A stretch of DNA of 64,000 bases from Fistularia commersonii (taxonomy: Eukaryota > Chordata > Actinopteri > Syngnathiformes > Fistulariidae), in the NCBI GenBank assembly GCA_037954325.1, contig JBBMNZ010000007.1, positions 18,674,001 through 18,738,000 of the forward strand, written 5' to 3'. A program made the translations under genes and the position numbers. The notes beneath the pieces are model-generated. The model saw only the letters and a program-made list of their open reading frames with translations. It had not been told where the DNA came from and did no database searches. Positions 11,730 to 25,198 of this stretch are shown piece by piece. How positions within the stretch are numbered: position 1 is the first letter of the stretch; every line of letters starts with the position of its first letter.

Positions 11730-14700
11730 CTGAAGCATGGTGAGATGAGGCCGATGATGACAAGAGCAAAACCCAAGAAGAAGGACAAACACATTGGATT
11801 AGTTCATGGTGTGAATGAAGGAGCAAAAAAATTATAAAAGAAAAAAAAGGAGAGAAAACAAAGGAAGATCATGTTGACATTTTAAACTGCTCTCAATTGT
11901 CTTCAGCCGTTCCTATTTGTTTCCCCGCCTTCGCTATCAGCCTGTCTCTGTGTCCTCGAGCACGTGCTGCCTGTCATACCCACCACTCTGGAAGTAAATC
12001 GTCATGCCTCCTCAGACTACCTTTTGATTTAGTGGGACAGAATGTTTTCTTTTTTTTTCCTTTTTAGATATTTAGATTTGTTTTTTATTCTTTGCATGAG
12101 ACAAAGGTCCTTCAGAGGCTCATCCACGGGGGATGGTACAGTTTCTCTCCCCAACATGACGTCCACCATAAATCAGCCTGGAAGTGGTGAGCAGTCGATT
12201 AAAGGAATTAGACCTAATAGCGATTCCGTGGCTTGTGAAATGATCACTTTACTCACCCGCAGAAATTAAACCTTTGAAACGGCGATCGGCCAGCTCATTA
12301 AACTCACCATTATTAGATGAAAACATAGACATCCAGTTCATCCATCATTTACTCAATTTTTCGGCACGAGTGCTTTAACACACAGTCGTGCTCAGAACAA
12401 AGCTATTGTCCTTTTCTAAATCAAGAAAATACCTGTTTGTCTATTGATTTTGAATTTGACTAATTTCATCTTTTATCACGATGTTGTTGTTCACTGTGAT
12501 GAGGGATTAACATGCAGCTCCTTACTCAGCCAAATGAGGAATTTTAATTGTACACTCTGAAATGTAATCTTCAAGATCAGGAAGCTATAAGGGAAAACAT
12601 GTTGGGTAATATTCTTATTTTTATTTTAAGCCTCCAAACATCATCAAACAATTTGTTTTTGTTTAATTGGCATACAAGGGATCTTTAGATGTTTCATTTA
12701 TAAAATGTATATAATTAAATACCAGTGGAAATAAGGAAGGTGTGGATGATCTTTTTTTTAATTATTTTTTTATTGTTTCTTGATCTATTTTGGTAGTACC
12801 CTGATTTTTTTCAGTCATCTGGCCTCTAACCAGAAAAGTTTGTGGTTCAATTCAAGGAGAGTTTGCTAAGGGTTTGGATGTGATCCCTATTCCTGTCTGC
12901 TCTCTCCAGGTTCTCTGTGCTGCCCTGTCATTTCTCGTCCGTAAATGTGAGTGATTGAGTGACTGGTTCAATGTCTGTATCTGTGGCTCCATTGATTGAC
13001 AGGTAAAAAGTCCAGATTACAGAAAATAAGCTTATCACCATATGGCGTTTCTTTCCGCCTCGCCACTCTCCCGGGTTATTTGTTCCGATACACAATTTTT
13101 AGAGGGTAAAAATAAATAAGTAAGTAAATGAATAATTCTGTTTAAAAGGTGCACGCCTGATTCCTCCATAACTGGTCTGCAGGTCGACACAGCGGGAGGA
13201 TGAAGGATGAGAAGAGAGAGTAAAAGGGACAGGAGATGGGCATCTGATGAAGGATGTGAGGTTGGGTTCTTGAAACAATCATGTTATTTAATCCTCAGCA
13301 TCGTCAGACATGAAATTGTTGTGTGTGTCTTTGTGAATGTCTTGTTTGTGTGTGTGGGTGTGTGTGTGTGTGTGTGTGTGTGTGGTGGGGGGAGGTAGAC
13401 CTGCATTTGTGATTCTATTTACAAGTCAATGTCGCACTGGCCTCTAACAGGCTAAATCACAGAACAAGGAGGGAAAATGAATTGCATAAATAAGAATATA
13501 ACCTGACCAATCGGAGGAACACGACAACTTTTTAGGATATCTGCATCTTTGCTACAATCGGAAGAGTAATATTTGAAATAAAAAGTATTTCAATCCTCTC
13601 TAGTGCCTTAGAAAGATCTATCAGAGTACAGATTAGTGAAGCACACTGAATGGTAAGTGTTAGCTTACCGCTTTCAATTCAATTAATGTACTTCCCATAT
13701 TAATATTGTGATTCAATCAACTGGTAATAAATTAATTTTTTCGAAGTAAACACAACTTCCCTACTAGGCAAAGCGATTTTATTCAGCAAAAACTGACTGT
13801 GAAGAGTACCACATTAACAGGGTTTTTCATGTTAATGATGATATCAAAAATATGCCGAAATAAACACATGATAATAAAGATTGTGAATGAATATGAATTT
13901 CTGCGTTTCTATGTCTGAATGCAGGAACACAAAAAGGTCAACTTTAAAATGATTGTTTTCCAGAGTTTGGCATTCCCCAACTGCCGTGCCCAACTCACAT
14001 TGCTTTTGTGCTACTACTTTGAACCAAGCCATCATTCCGTATTTATTCCGAGCCCTTAATACAATCTTTAAACTTTTAGAAGTACTCAAAATGCAAAAAA
14101 AGGCCCTTTTCCTTTTTTAATCCATCACCGACACACACACACACACACGCACACGAGCACACACACACACTCAGTCAGTCATCGCCGTAACCCTCTCTAA
14201 GGGCTCAGCTGACATTGTCCTTATGATACTAATAAAGTGCTCCGCAACGAGAGCCCCGCAATAAAAGCCACAGTCGTTAAAACTGGTCATAAATATTAAT
14301 ATAGTGTAGACCAGCTCACGAGTGAGTGTGTGTGCGTGTGTGAGTGTGTGTGTATGTGAGTGAGTGTCTGTCTGTCTGTCAGAGACAAAGTGTGAGTATA
14401 ACTACCCAACATAGTGGGTTAGGTTCTGGAGAAATGAAAACACTTCATTTAGTTATGAATGACAATAAAAGATGATGGTAAATTAAAACCTTGTGGATCT
14501 CAACTAGACAAATGTGGATAAAATTCCAGATTGAGTATAATTCAATAGATAAATAAATATGTTTGGGAAGTAATGGTTCTTGTTTAATCTGTGCTATCAC
14601 TTAAATTTCAAACTGTAACATCACAGCATAGTAGCCCACAAGAGTGTCTTGTGTGATGTAAACTGATTTAAACCCTCTCTGATTTAACTTTTATCAAGTG

Positions 14701-14900
14701 TTGTTAACTTTGGATTTATTGAATTACCACCCAAGTATCCATACAGACACATGCTTTGAGTTTCGATACTACATTCATTTATTCAGGCTTTCATCCATTC
14801 ATTTGATCTGTTTTTTTTTTCTGCCCCTTTCAGACTTGACATTTCAAGGCAGAATAGAGTTCAGTATTACAGCAGGCTTGAAGTCCTTGAGTGGAGAGTT

Positions 14901-14957
<57 letters not shown>

Positions 14958-14960
14958 CAG
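14901..14960. repeat. (CA)n microsatellite
   Basis: CA array with one AA interruption. Similar shorter CA and GT tracts lie at 14130-14172 and 14326-14390. Confidence 0.95.
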
Positions 14961-15279
14961 TGTCAAATTATCGCATTGGAGTACCACTGCACTATTAAAC
15001 AAAAAACGACTTGACTTGAGACCTGGTGGCAAACATTACAATGACTTTTCTGTGTTGAAAATATTTGTCATGACAGTGGATAATGACGGGATTATACAAC
15101 GAATACACATCTTATATGATATAATAAAAAATACAATTTAAATTTCACTTGATGATGATAATAATGATAATAGTTAGTTGTGTATGAAGGATACAATTTC
15201 TGCTGCACTCATAATGTTTCAATTCTAAATCCATAAGAAAATACACACCAACCATTAACACATACAAGCATGCATGCAT

Positions 15280-15380
<101 letters not shown>

Positions 15381-16830
15381 CACAAGCTCCTATGACAAAA
15401 TGTCAAGGTTCTAATGAACAATGAGTCTGTTATCATTCTTATTAGAAGTATTTTTATTACTATTATTTTCATTATTATTATTATTATTATCAGTAGTGGT
15501 GGCAAGGTGTTGCATGCTCCCCTTTCCTCCCGACCACCTTATTATAGAGGAACATATGAATTATCATTCATTATCATTAAAACAGTAGATATATAAGTAG
15601 CAGTAGTAATAATAATAGTAGTATTTATTTATTGACTTTTTGATGACTGACAAGCTAACAAAAACTGAATTAGTTGAATAGTTAGTATTTAGGACATATC
15701 ACTCATAGTAAATAGTTAAATTATTCAACAAGTTATGTTGTGTAATTTTGTGTTATATGTTGAAATTTTTGGCTCAGAGAGGCGGCTTTAGACGACCAAC
15801 TCAGCCTGAACAGCAGCAAAAAGCTCACACATTGACTCAGAGCCTGGAACTACGTGGGAGGAGGTATTTTAGACGCATCACATTTAATTTGGTGGAGATA
15901 GTAACACACACTTCCATCATTAATCTCCCACCTCTGTGTTATTTGTCAAAGTACGACAACGTTTCTCACCTATAGATATGCAGTAATTATTGAAGGTTTT
16001 TTTTTTGATAGGCAGAAGAGACATGCCATCTGTGATTAATTATACAAACCTGATCCCACACTCACCAGAAGTGGCAGGGATGCTAAGTTTTGTTTTTAAT
16101 TCCGTTTGCTATATCTTTGTATCCAAAGTTTGAGGTAACAAACTTCATATCACAATATTCGGGACATATTTCATTTCTAATATTCTAGAGTAGAATTCCA
16201 CCGCCAACAAACTGCTGATATTTCTATGTATTTGTATGTATCTATCCATCCATCCATCAAACCCTGCATCCATCCCTATATATTTAATTGCCTTTTTTTA
16301 ATGTCCTCAGGTAATTTGGAGGGCAAGTTTATGTTTATGTTGAATGGCTTGTTGAAACCTTAAAATCTTTTTTTCAGGGAATTTCCTTTATTCATTTGCC
16401 AAAGTCTAAACATTAGTATTTTGCTCAAGAATAATAGCAATAACAGTAATGGTTATAATTATGATGATGATGATAATAATTGGAATATTTCAATCCCTGC
16501 AAAGGAAAGATTACTGTAACTCATAGGCATGAAATCAATCTTGAAAAACAGACAATTAGCAAAATATTTCTCACCATAAAGAGGCAACAGTGGATATGGA
16601 TAGATTCATGCAGAATGAGGCACACACATGAACCATCAAGCACAGATGAGCACAGACTGGGAAAGACCTTTCCAGAAGCATCTTATATTGTTTTGGTGAA
16701 AGAAACATTCTGGTGTTCTACTTCCTTACAGAACAGCAAGGCGATAGTTGCCTTTCTTCTTTTTTTAACCACTTCGTCACTTTTTTATTTTTATTGTTTA
16801 TTTTGGATCTGTGTTTTTTATGTGTACATA

Positions 16831-17271
16831 CCGTAATTTCCGGACTACGAGGTCCATCCATTTAATATAAGCCACACCGGCAAGCTGATTGCTATCTTCA
16901 TTTTCCTCCTGCATACTAAAACCATTAAAGTCGTCTTGTGGCTGACACTAAAAGGTGTGGCCTCTAAAGTCGGGTATGTATGGGCGATCTCGGATGCTCA
17001 AGGTTGTTTTTGTTGTTGTGTTTCTATATCAAAATACTAAATTTCGCCACGTCTCTGCCATTGTTTCCTCATTGAAACACCACGGTCTTCTTCGGTGTCG
17101 GAGTTGAACAGCTTCAGAATTCAACGGTAATTTCAATGGTCCGATGTGTTGACGCGAATTGTTTTGGTGGCTTGAAGCTCGTTAGCCCAAAAAAATCCGT
17201 AAATCAGCCACATCATTCGCAATGTTCAAAGCGTGTGAAAAAGGTAGCGGCTTATAGTTCGGAAATTATGG
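16831..17271. mobile_element. TA-flanked MITE (about 440 bp)
   Basis: The left end is ccgtaatttccggactac; the right end reads, in reverse complement, ccataatttccgaactataa. Both sit next to a TA dinucleotide (16829-16830 and 17272-17273). The motif ccgtaatttccggactataagccgc is a very common fish repeat terminus. No protein frame resembles a transposase. A Tc1/mariner-type origin is inferred from the TA target only. Confidence 0.75.
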
Positions 17272-20200
17272 TACTTGTTGGGATGGAGGCCTTCATCTGG
17301 CTAGTTAGCTTAGCATAACAAATTCCATCATGGTAACTGTTAGCTCCCCTTGGTAACAAGTCTTCAAGCACTCATCTTCATTATGTGACTCTTTCATTGA
17401 TCATATTATAAATATAATCCATTTACTTATTTACTGTATAACAAGTACCTAATGTTTCAACAGGAAAGTAGATCAAGCTTTTTCAAAATTCCATCTCTTT
17501 GTTTGACAACATAGTAATTGAAAGCGTCACATGATCAGCCAATCATTGTGAGCCGTTTCAGTGCAGATTAGATGAGAATGCTAATACTTACCATATGATG
17601 TCAGGACTGCTAATACTTACCACATCGCCATTTATTTTGCTTAGCTAACTAGAGCCCAGAGAACATCTATTTTGATATCCTACTGTGGGGAATTTTTAAA
17701 CACACCAATCCCATAAAAGATGCGGTTACTTTTATGTAGCCATCCTCATTCTTTTCTGCTTGTATTTTGGGTCATTAAAGACAGCAAAAAAACACTTACG
17801 ATGTTGAAATAAAAGCCAGCAAATAAAGACTGATGCCGCAGCTCTCAAAGAAGCTAGAACCATTTAGTGACATGGATCTAAACTCGGCGTGGCCTTAAAA
17901 CCAGCCAGACGGAAACTTACTTTTGTGCTACCGCCATTAAAATATTTGGCGGTTAGTGAGGGCTGTGATTAAAGAAATGTGAATGAGTTGCTCTCGAAGT
18001 GTTCATCTGGCACTGACACATTATCTGGGGGTCATCACAGCAAGCACTCCATTGTATTATTTACCTTTTTCCTTGCTTGTGCATGCTGTTAACCCATTAT
18101 TATCATGCTTGAAAGACAGATTGTGGACACATATTTTATGTTTATAATTGAATTTGAAAAAAAGGGGTAAATGATGGTAAATGAATTGTATTGGTAATAA
18201 GGGGTAACCGAAGAGGAAGTCATCCATTTTTGCCCTAATGAAGATGCTTTTCTGGAAAATGTGTATATAAAAAAAGAAAGACAAAGAAAGTATAATTGAG
18301 AGTCACAGTGAGGAACAGAGTGGCTGTGTTGATGTCTAGAAGTAAACATACAATACCCCACGCTCAGAGTTCTCCACGTGTGAATCTTTCTATCGGAGCA
18401 AGGGCAGGTACAGGACGGGATGGTACGGGAAAGGAGGGGTGGAGCCAAAAAAGACAGGACACAGGATAGAGAAGAGACATAAGAGGGTGTGAGATTCTTG
18501 TCCAAAATTATGGTGATATCTGAGCAGTTTTTGTTTTTTCTCTGCATATATAAATGAATATATAAATAAGCATGTCAGAACCAAAAATGACTGCAACTCC
18601 GGGTAGCATGAACTGTAATCATAGATGTCCAGCCTTTACAACAAAATTCATGATCTTTAGGAGCCTGTAAATGTTAAAAAGTCCTCAGATGAGGACACTA
18701 AGTTGCTTCAACACACAACAAACACAAAGTGAGACCAATGAGTTGAATTTTAAACTTGGAAAATTACAATTTCATCATAAAAAGATTGACTATGCTTTAA
18801 CGATATGCAATACCTTGACCAAAAACAGCTCAAAATTAGCTAAAATTGAAACCTGCTTAAAAGCAGCCAAATCAGGAGAAACAAGAGCCCATCATACCAT
18901 CATATTATATTATATTTTATTATATTATATTATATACAAAAAAATAAACATAAATTCTTCAAACCTCCAGGTTAGTTGAGGCAAGCAAAAAGAAAAGCTG
19001 TATTCAGCTCAACTGGTCAGGAGCACAAAAAGAAACATACTTTACATGACACTTTTCTTTATGCAAACCATGAAGATTGTCATGATGCAAAGATGCAAAA
19101 CCAGAAAGAAATGTGCCCCTTTTGTGCCAAAGATTTCTTTTAATATGAAGATATTCCCGAATTCTTCCTTATTGTCTTTTTTCTCTCTTTTTTTTTTTTG
19201 GTCTCGGGGAGGAAACAAGCCAATTAATTTCTGCCAAACCTAATATTGAGGAGTTGCTGATGTAAGACATCCAGATAGCAACCTGGAAGCTGAACTGGAC
19301 TACTGGGGAGTTATTCATTTCTAAGAACAATGGTTGGGTGGGGCGAATTGCTCACTTCTATTCCGTCACTGCTGTGAAAGCATTAGGAGGTGATTGAAGA
19401 GTTAGAATAGATTAGACGTAGAGCCAGAACAGAATGGATGAGTTATTCGCCAATAAGGACTCGTGAAAATGCCAGTGCAGAGTGGATTATTTCAATTTCT
19501 ATGAGGTGGGAAGCACAAACAGGAAATGAATGGAATGACTGCGACGTCTCAGCAGCATGTAACACTCTGGAAACTAAGGTTGATAAGGAAAGTTTTGGGT
19601 CATGTGAAAGGCAAGAAAATGCTTTGGGTTCTTTGTTTTGTTTTATTTTATTTTTTCAAGCAGCAATATGAGATTAAACAAACTGACTTGTTTTAGCAAG
19701 AGATAGATATGCCAAGTCTAAACAAAGTCCTGAAGCCATCTGAGAACTGGACAATCTTCATGGATTGTCTGTTATTATCATGTAACTACACAGGTCAATC
19801 ACTCCATCATTCAAGAGATGGATTTTATTGAAAAAGACCTTTCAAATAATGTATTTTACTCTATATTGGCCTTTTCAAGTTGATTTACTTTTCTTCACAG
19901 TTCAAGAAAACGAACGCTTTTCAGAAATCTTCTTTTTTCTTTTTCTTTTTCCCTGACAGAACACTGCTGAAGGACAGTGGCTATAATTCGATGTTGCATT
20001 TCCAACTCAGCTCCATCCACTTATTAGGAAACATAATTTTCTAGTAGATATAGTACAAAATACTTAACTAAAGAACAAATCAAAAATTTCTGACCCATGC
20101 AGACAACCCTAATGGATGACTATTATAATCTTTGAAACTATCATAGTGCTGCGTCCAAGGTGCTAATTGCTCTATTATGTTACAATACCATATAAAATAC

Positions 20201-20282
20201 ACTTATCGTATGTACTGTATGTATAGATTTGTAAACAGGGATTATCAATAATTGGTAACTGATTGAAGTAGACTTTAATGAG

Positions 20283-20337
20283 AGGAATCTCCTGCGACCC
20301 TGAGTGCAGGATACACAGCAGAAAATGGATGGATGTT
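20283..20337 (+). mobile_element. L2-type LINE terminal fragment
   Basis: About 55 bases, aatctcctgcgaccctgagt then gcaggatacacagcagaaaa and tggatggatg. This is the terminal piece of the same LINE tail, plus strand. Confidence 0.6.
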
Positions 20338-20834
20338 TACTTTGTGTGTGTGTCTATAGATATCGGATCAATGATATATTCCACATTTTCCTTGCAGCTG
20401 CAAAAAATAAATGATTAATTAAAGCACTACAAATACACCACAGGTCAATTTAAGGAAAGAATAGTTAGTTAACCAAAACAATTTTAGGTTGATACGGATA
20501 TTATTTGGATAAATTAACAATATACATAGTTAAAAATTCATCAGTGCCATCTGATATCTTTTTAAAACTTGAGCTATAATTAGCTTGAGTTTTAAAAAAT
20601 ATTTCAGATTATTTCCAATTCATATTTCTGTTGCATTGAGCAAAACTGTCAACGTTACGGTATCTTGTCCAAAATCATTGCTGTGGGTTTCTCAGATAAT
20701 GTGGCATGTATTGCAACCGCAACTGATTAACAACGGTTATTGAGGTAACTGAAAAACGTGTAATTGAGCAGGCATAGAATACAAAGGATGTGTTTTTGTT
20801 GTTGTTGTTGTTGTGTCTATGTGTGAGCATGTTT

Positions 20835-20881
20835 CTGTGTGTGTGTGTGTGTGTTTGTGTGTGTGTTTGTGTGTGTGTGTT

Positions 20882-20959
<78 letters not shown>
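20835..20959. repeat. (GT)n microsatellite
   Basis: GT array with regular TTTG interruptions in its first half and a pure second half. It is followed 90 bp later by an AC array of opposite sense. Confidence 0.97.
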
Positions 20960-20961
<2 letters not shown>

Positions 20962-21049
20962 AAGCTACAGCCCTTGCTCAAAAGTGGCTTTAAGTTGCCC
21001 GAGAAGCACAATCAGACCAACAATCCAAGCTAATCACCCACCCACCACA

Positions 21050-21050
21050 A

Positions 21051-21121
<71 letters not shown>

Positions 21122-21122
21122 T
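21050..21122. repeat. (AC)n microsatellite
   Basis: AC array with one TAT interruption. With the GT array at 20835-20959 it forms a potential inverted pair. Confidence 0.97.
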
Positions 21123-22377
21123 ATCTGCAGATGCACATATGGTGATGTGTCACCATGAGCTTTGAAACAAATTTTTTTTTTATTTGTTTATTAAGTCAAA
21201 CGTTGACATTACAATATATGTTAAAAGGGGTTCGTTTTCAGACAAATTGGACTTTTTACAAAGCAAATTGATTTTGGGTATGCCAACACAGGCGTTTGAT
21301 TTTATAGTGCGAGTCACCATTGTCAGCGATTCATCTGTGTTGATTTTGAGTTTCATGTCTGGGTTGTAAATATTGAAGCCTTGAGACCCAGGTGACTATT
21401 TGACTGCCAGGAATGAAGGTGAGTTTCAGGGGGAAATGAGCCAAAAGTCACCATTGTTTGTGGAATGTCTGTATTGTCCTGGCAGGTTCTGCTCTTGGCG
21501 TCCACATTTTCGATATCCCACAGGGAGATTGTTACAGCAACGAAAAAGAAATAACCTCAATCAGCTCACTCACTCGCTCTTTTCCTTTTTGTTGTAGTTT
21601 TATCTTACAAAACCAGCCACTGCTGGCCCCTTTTTTTGTAGTTATTAACGATATTTTCTACTCATTAAACGGAACATATTATCGTTTAATAAAAAGTCTC
21701 CTGCCATCTAACAGAAAGAAAAAACTGAATTCTACATGTTTCCAGGATGCATGTTATTCTTCATCTGATCGCATCACATTAAGCTATTTTCCTGTTCAAC
21801 ATCCTGTTCATTTGACACTGCCGTGTCTGCTCCCCTTTGATAGGAAAATTCACCTAGACAATTGGGGTCACAGCGCAAATAATCATCAAATTGTAACTGA
21901 TTGACTATTGACATTTTGTTTTGGAGAAAAAAGGTATTCCTTTGTTTCCAAGCTGACCATATCCCAGATGGCGCCAAGGTTGGGATTTTTGACTATGTAA
22001 GATTCATCATTTTGTCAAAATTTCTGTGCAATTACTTTTTTTCCATAAAATGTTGCAAAAAGTTTCAGCTTGTCATGCTTTAGTACAACTGCAAACACAG
22101 GAATGTTTGCTATTTTTATTTTGTTGCTAGGGAAATACTTAAATTAAAATTAAAATTAATTTATGATAGTTTAAGTGCAATAGGGTATTATTATAATATA
22201 TAAAGATTACACTTTTGAAAAGACATATTTCTTTACATACCTCACCAAGAAACGAGCAGTACATTACTCATGTGTTATTTTCTATGATTTTGAGTCTTTT
22301 TTCCTTATCACTGGTGAACAGCGGGATGAACTTTGTCTTCTTCTTTAACACTTAATGCATAAAAAATGAAATTAGTC

Positions 22378-22470
22378 ATTAATTAATTCATTCATTAATT
22401 CATTCATCCATTCATTCATTCATTCATTCATTCATTCATTCATTCATCCATTCATTCATTCATTCATTAT
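22378..22470. repeat. (CATT)n tetranucleotide array
   Basis: CATT units with a few AATT and ATCC variants, joined to the L2-type tail that follows. Confidence 0.95.
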
Positions 22471-22735
22471 CTATACTATTTATCCAACACTCTAGGTTGG
22501 CTCGAGTCCATCCCAGCTGTCATGAGGGAAGGGAGGTTCAATCACAAGGCCACATATAGAAACATACAACCATTCCTCACTCACTCATATGGGCAATCTG
22601 AAGTCCTATATATTTTGGACTATGAGTGCAGATGTGGGGGGAATTTGGAGACTCCACACAGACAGGCCCCTTGTCAGAATCAAACCTGAGACTTCCTTGC
22701 TATGGGGGAGAAGTGCTAACCATTGTGCTTTCTTT
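22470..22735 (-). mobile_element. L2-type LINE 3' end, minus strand
   Basis: Reverse-complement version of the same tail. It reads ggctcgagtccatcccagct, then gggcaatctgaagtcc and ggagactccacacagacagg. It is preceded by the CATT array at 22378-22470, which probably grew from the element's own 3' microsatellite. Confidence 0.72.
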
Positions 22736-23544
22736 AATTTAATTTGATTCAATTTGAATTATGAGAAAATTAAAGAAAAACAAGGTAAGTTCCTTTGTTA
22801 CCCTTTCAGAAAATGTAAGCAATTGCTAAAATAAAATCTCAGGTCTGACATTAAAAATCATCCTCACAGGCTGGCATTATTAATTTATCCGAAGCTCAGC
22901 CGGCAGCAACGCCTCCAGAAGCCCCTGGGGACCACCTGGCTGCACAAACACCGAATCCCCATTAAGACTACTAGGCTCGGTCCTAGATCCTCCGCCTCCA
23001 CACCCCATCACCGGCAGTTTCTCGCAAGCAGAAGTCCACTCAGAACACGTGTCATTTTGAGTGTGGGGGGCTGTTCGCCTCCGCCCAGGAGTTTTGTCCC
23101 GGAATAATTTATGAATAAAAACACTTTTGATTTTGCAAAACATGTCCCGCAACCGGATTAAATATAGAGGAAGAGAGAACGCGGTGATGGGTTTCCTGTC
23201 TGGATGCATCTCTGCTCTTTGTGTCTCCGCCTTCTGAATGCATCCTCGTTTTTAATACTTGGAAATAAAAGTCCATCACAAAGGTTTCATAGATCGTTCA
23301 TTTGCTTCTCCAGGCAGTGATGGACAATTTGGCGATTTTGAAAAGTTTTTTTTAAATCTTTGGAGCTACTTTTTTGTTACTTCAAATCATCTATGGTCAA
23401 AATGTATGGACATAATTTTGCATATGGTGTTCTCTTGGAGGACATTTCAGGTTTACAGGTTTAGTGCTATTTGAGGTGTCCTTTGTTTACACTTTTTAAT
23501 ACAGAGGTTGGTTTGTGGTTTTGTTTTTCATTCATTCATCTATC

Positions 23545-23640
23545 CATCTTCTGCATCTTACCCTGCACTTAGGGCCACGGGGATGGTGGCGCCCATCACC
23601 ACTGCTCATTAGCAAGAGGCGGGAAAACCCTTGAGCGGTT
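23545..23640 (-). mobile_element. L2-type LINE tail, short fragment
   Basis: Minus-strand tail. Tatccatcttctgcatctta, ccctgcacttagggccacgg and ggatggtggcgcccatcacc correspond to the reverse complement of the ...cgaccctgag..ggataagc terminus. It is heavily diverged. Confidence 0.55.
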
Positions 23641-24701
23641 GCCATTTTTTTTTACTTTTTAAGTCATTTTTCAATCATCTTATGCTGAATTTGGGAATTT
23701 TTTATTTGATTTGATTTCATTTTATTGTGTCCAAATTTCTCAGTGGGACTTTAATGTTGAAATAATTTAATGTTCCAACAATTTATTAGAACTAAATTAT
23801 AATTTTCAATCCAAAGTTAAAAAGTTAAATAATTTGAGGTCAATATATGTTTACAAGTCATTTCTTGGATGTGTGTTTTGCAAATATTTTTTAAACTTTT
23901 ATGCAGAATTTAATGGAAGTACCACAGCCTTTGTTCCAGAGACTTTGACCTGCTGCTCAGGAGCACTTCTCATTTTGTAAACTCATTTTTACACGTCAAT
24001 TAAAATGTGCGGCTTATGTCTTCTGCCCTTCCTCCCCACTCCCCCTGTCGCTGCAATTTTCTCTTTTTCCTTCCCCTGTCACTCGTTCAAATTTGAACCA
24101 TGACTTGGTCCAACCCGAATGGGACCTGAATTCAACCCCAGCCGAGACCAGACGGATCTGATCAGCATCTCAATCGTTCATCCCCAGTACGCCAACTGCC
24201 ACCGACTTTGTCCTCCAGTTGACCTGTTTTATGTATATTATATCCCGTTAGTCTGGTTAGCATTTCATTAGCATATTCGCATGACCCTCGGGTTACCCAG
24301 CGCCGCCCTTGTTTTCCCTCCTAATTCTTTTTTCCTTGCCTACACGCATCGCCTCCAAGATCCCCTTGCAGAAAATTGCCCGAAGTCTCCCTCTACGCCG
24401 AGCCCCTCCAAGCCCCTGATATTTCTCGGATCGACTCTTTATCGGATTATGGACAGATCGACCCCTTGTGAACTATAAACCCACAAGGTTATGTGACGGG
24501 AACTCAATGTTTCAAGGAGAGCAGTGTAGACACTGTATTTATTTCTCTGATCCAGACCAATAAATGACAGTTATAGAAGAAACTGATTCATATACTGTAT
24601 TATCATTCTTATCTACAAATATATACAATTTTTTTAGATATAACTACAAATACACATACAGATTCAGATTCAGCTATATAGAGGTAAAGATCTAGATAGA
24701 G

Positions 24702-24761
24702 ATAGACATAGACATAGACATAGACATAGACATAGACATAGACATAGACATAGACATAGAG
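24702..24761. repeat. (GACATA)n hexanucleotide array
   Basis: About ten near-perfect GACATA units. Confidence 0.95.
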
Positions 24762-24792
24762 AAATAGGTATAGTCTTTGACACACCTTGACA

Positions 24793-24795
<3 letters not shown>

Positions 24796-24844
<49 letters not shown>
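24796..24844. repeat. (CA)n microsatellite
   Basis: Pure CA array shortly after the hexamer array. Confidence 0.96.
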
Positions 24845-24849
<5 letters not shown>

Positions 24850-25152
24850 ATGCACCTTCTCATTTCATTGAACTATAAGCTACTTGAGAACATAGACTGA
24901 GTTGACCATACCCAAATCTGCAAACATGCTCTTCATCATGAAAACGTTTTGACACATACCTTGACCTTTCTTTGCCACTTTGGCAGTTTTAGTGATCCTT
25001 TCTTATTTTTTGTATCTTTTATATTAATTTACGTGACATATATATATATATATATACAGTTATTTTTGACAAAGAGAATATTATGTCTGTCAGAATTTCC
25101 AACACTTTGAGATGATAAAAGTGATTCCTGGTGAAAGGTGAGACACAGTCTT

Positions 25153-25198
25153 GGGATGGATGGATGGATGGATGGATGGATGGATGGATGGATGGATG
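25153..25198. repeat. (GGAT)n tetranucleotide array
   Basis: About eleven GGAT units. The motif is the usual 3' microsatellite of fish L2-type LINEs, but no LINE body adjoins it here. Confidence 0.96.

Noticed and set aside
11740..11800. Hydrophobic reading SFFLGFALVIIGLIS directly upstream of the microexon on the minus strand, which looks like a membrane helix.
   Set aside because: It is the polypyrimidine tract of the acceptor read as protein. The TM helix is already encoded by the 26170-26305 exon.
12840..13000. Possible further L2-type tail (ggttctctgtgctgccctgt).
   Set aside because: Too diverged to support by eye; only a few short matches.
14698..15141. Open frame of 147 codons crossing a CA array.
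   Set aside because: The frame is held open by the His-Thr repeat of the microsatellite, with no protein-like flanks.
18089..18547. Open frame of 152 codons on the minus strand.
   Set aside because: Composition is that of AT-rich intron (Ser, Phe, Ile runs) with overlapping frames of similar length. No domain is recognisable.
21458..21904. Open frame of 148 codons on the plus strand.
   Set aside because: No family resemblance, no splice or promoter context. Taken as a chance frame.
22378..22470. CATT array considered as a CRISPR-like or minisatellite locus.
   Set aside because: Simple tetranucleotide slippage joined to a LINE tail; there are no spacers.
22880..23209. Open frame of 109 codons on the minus strand in a GC-richer patch.
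   Set aside because: No recognised protein motif, low-complexity Gly/Ser/Arg composition, and no fit to the ptprk exon order. Possibly a non-coding element.
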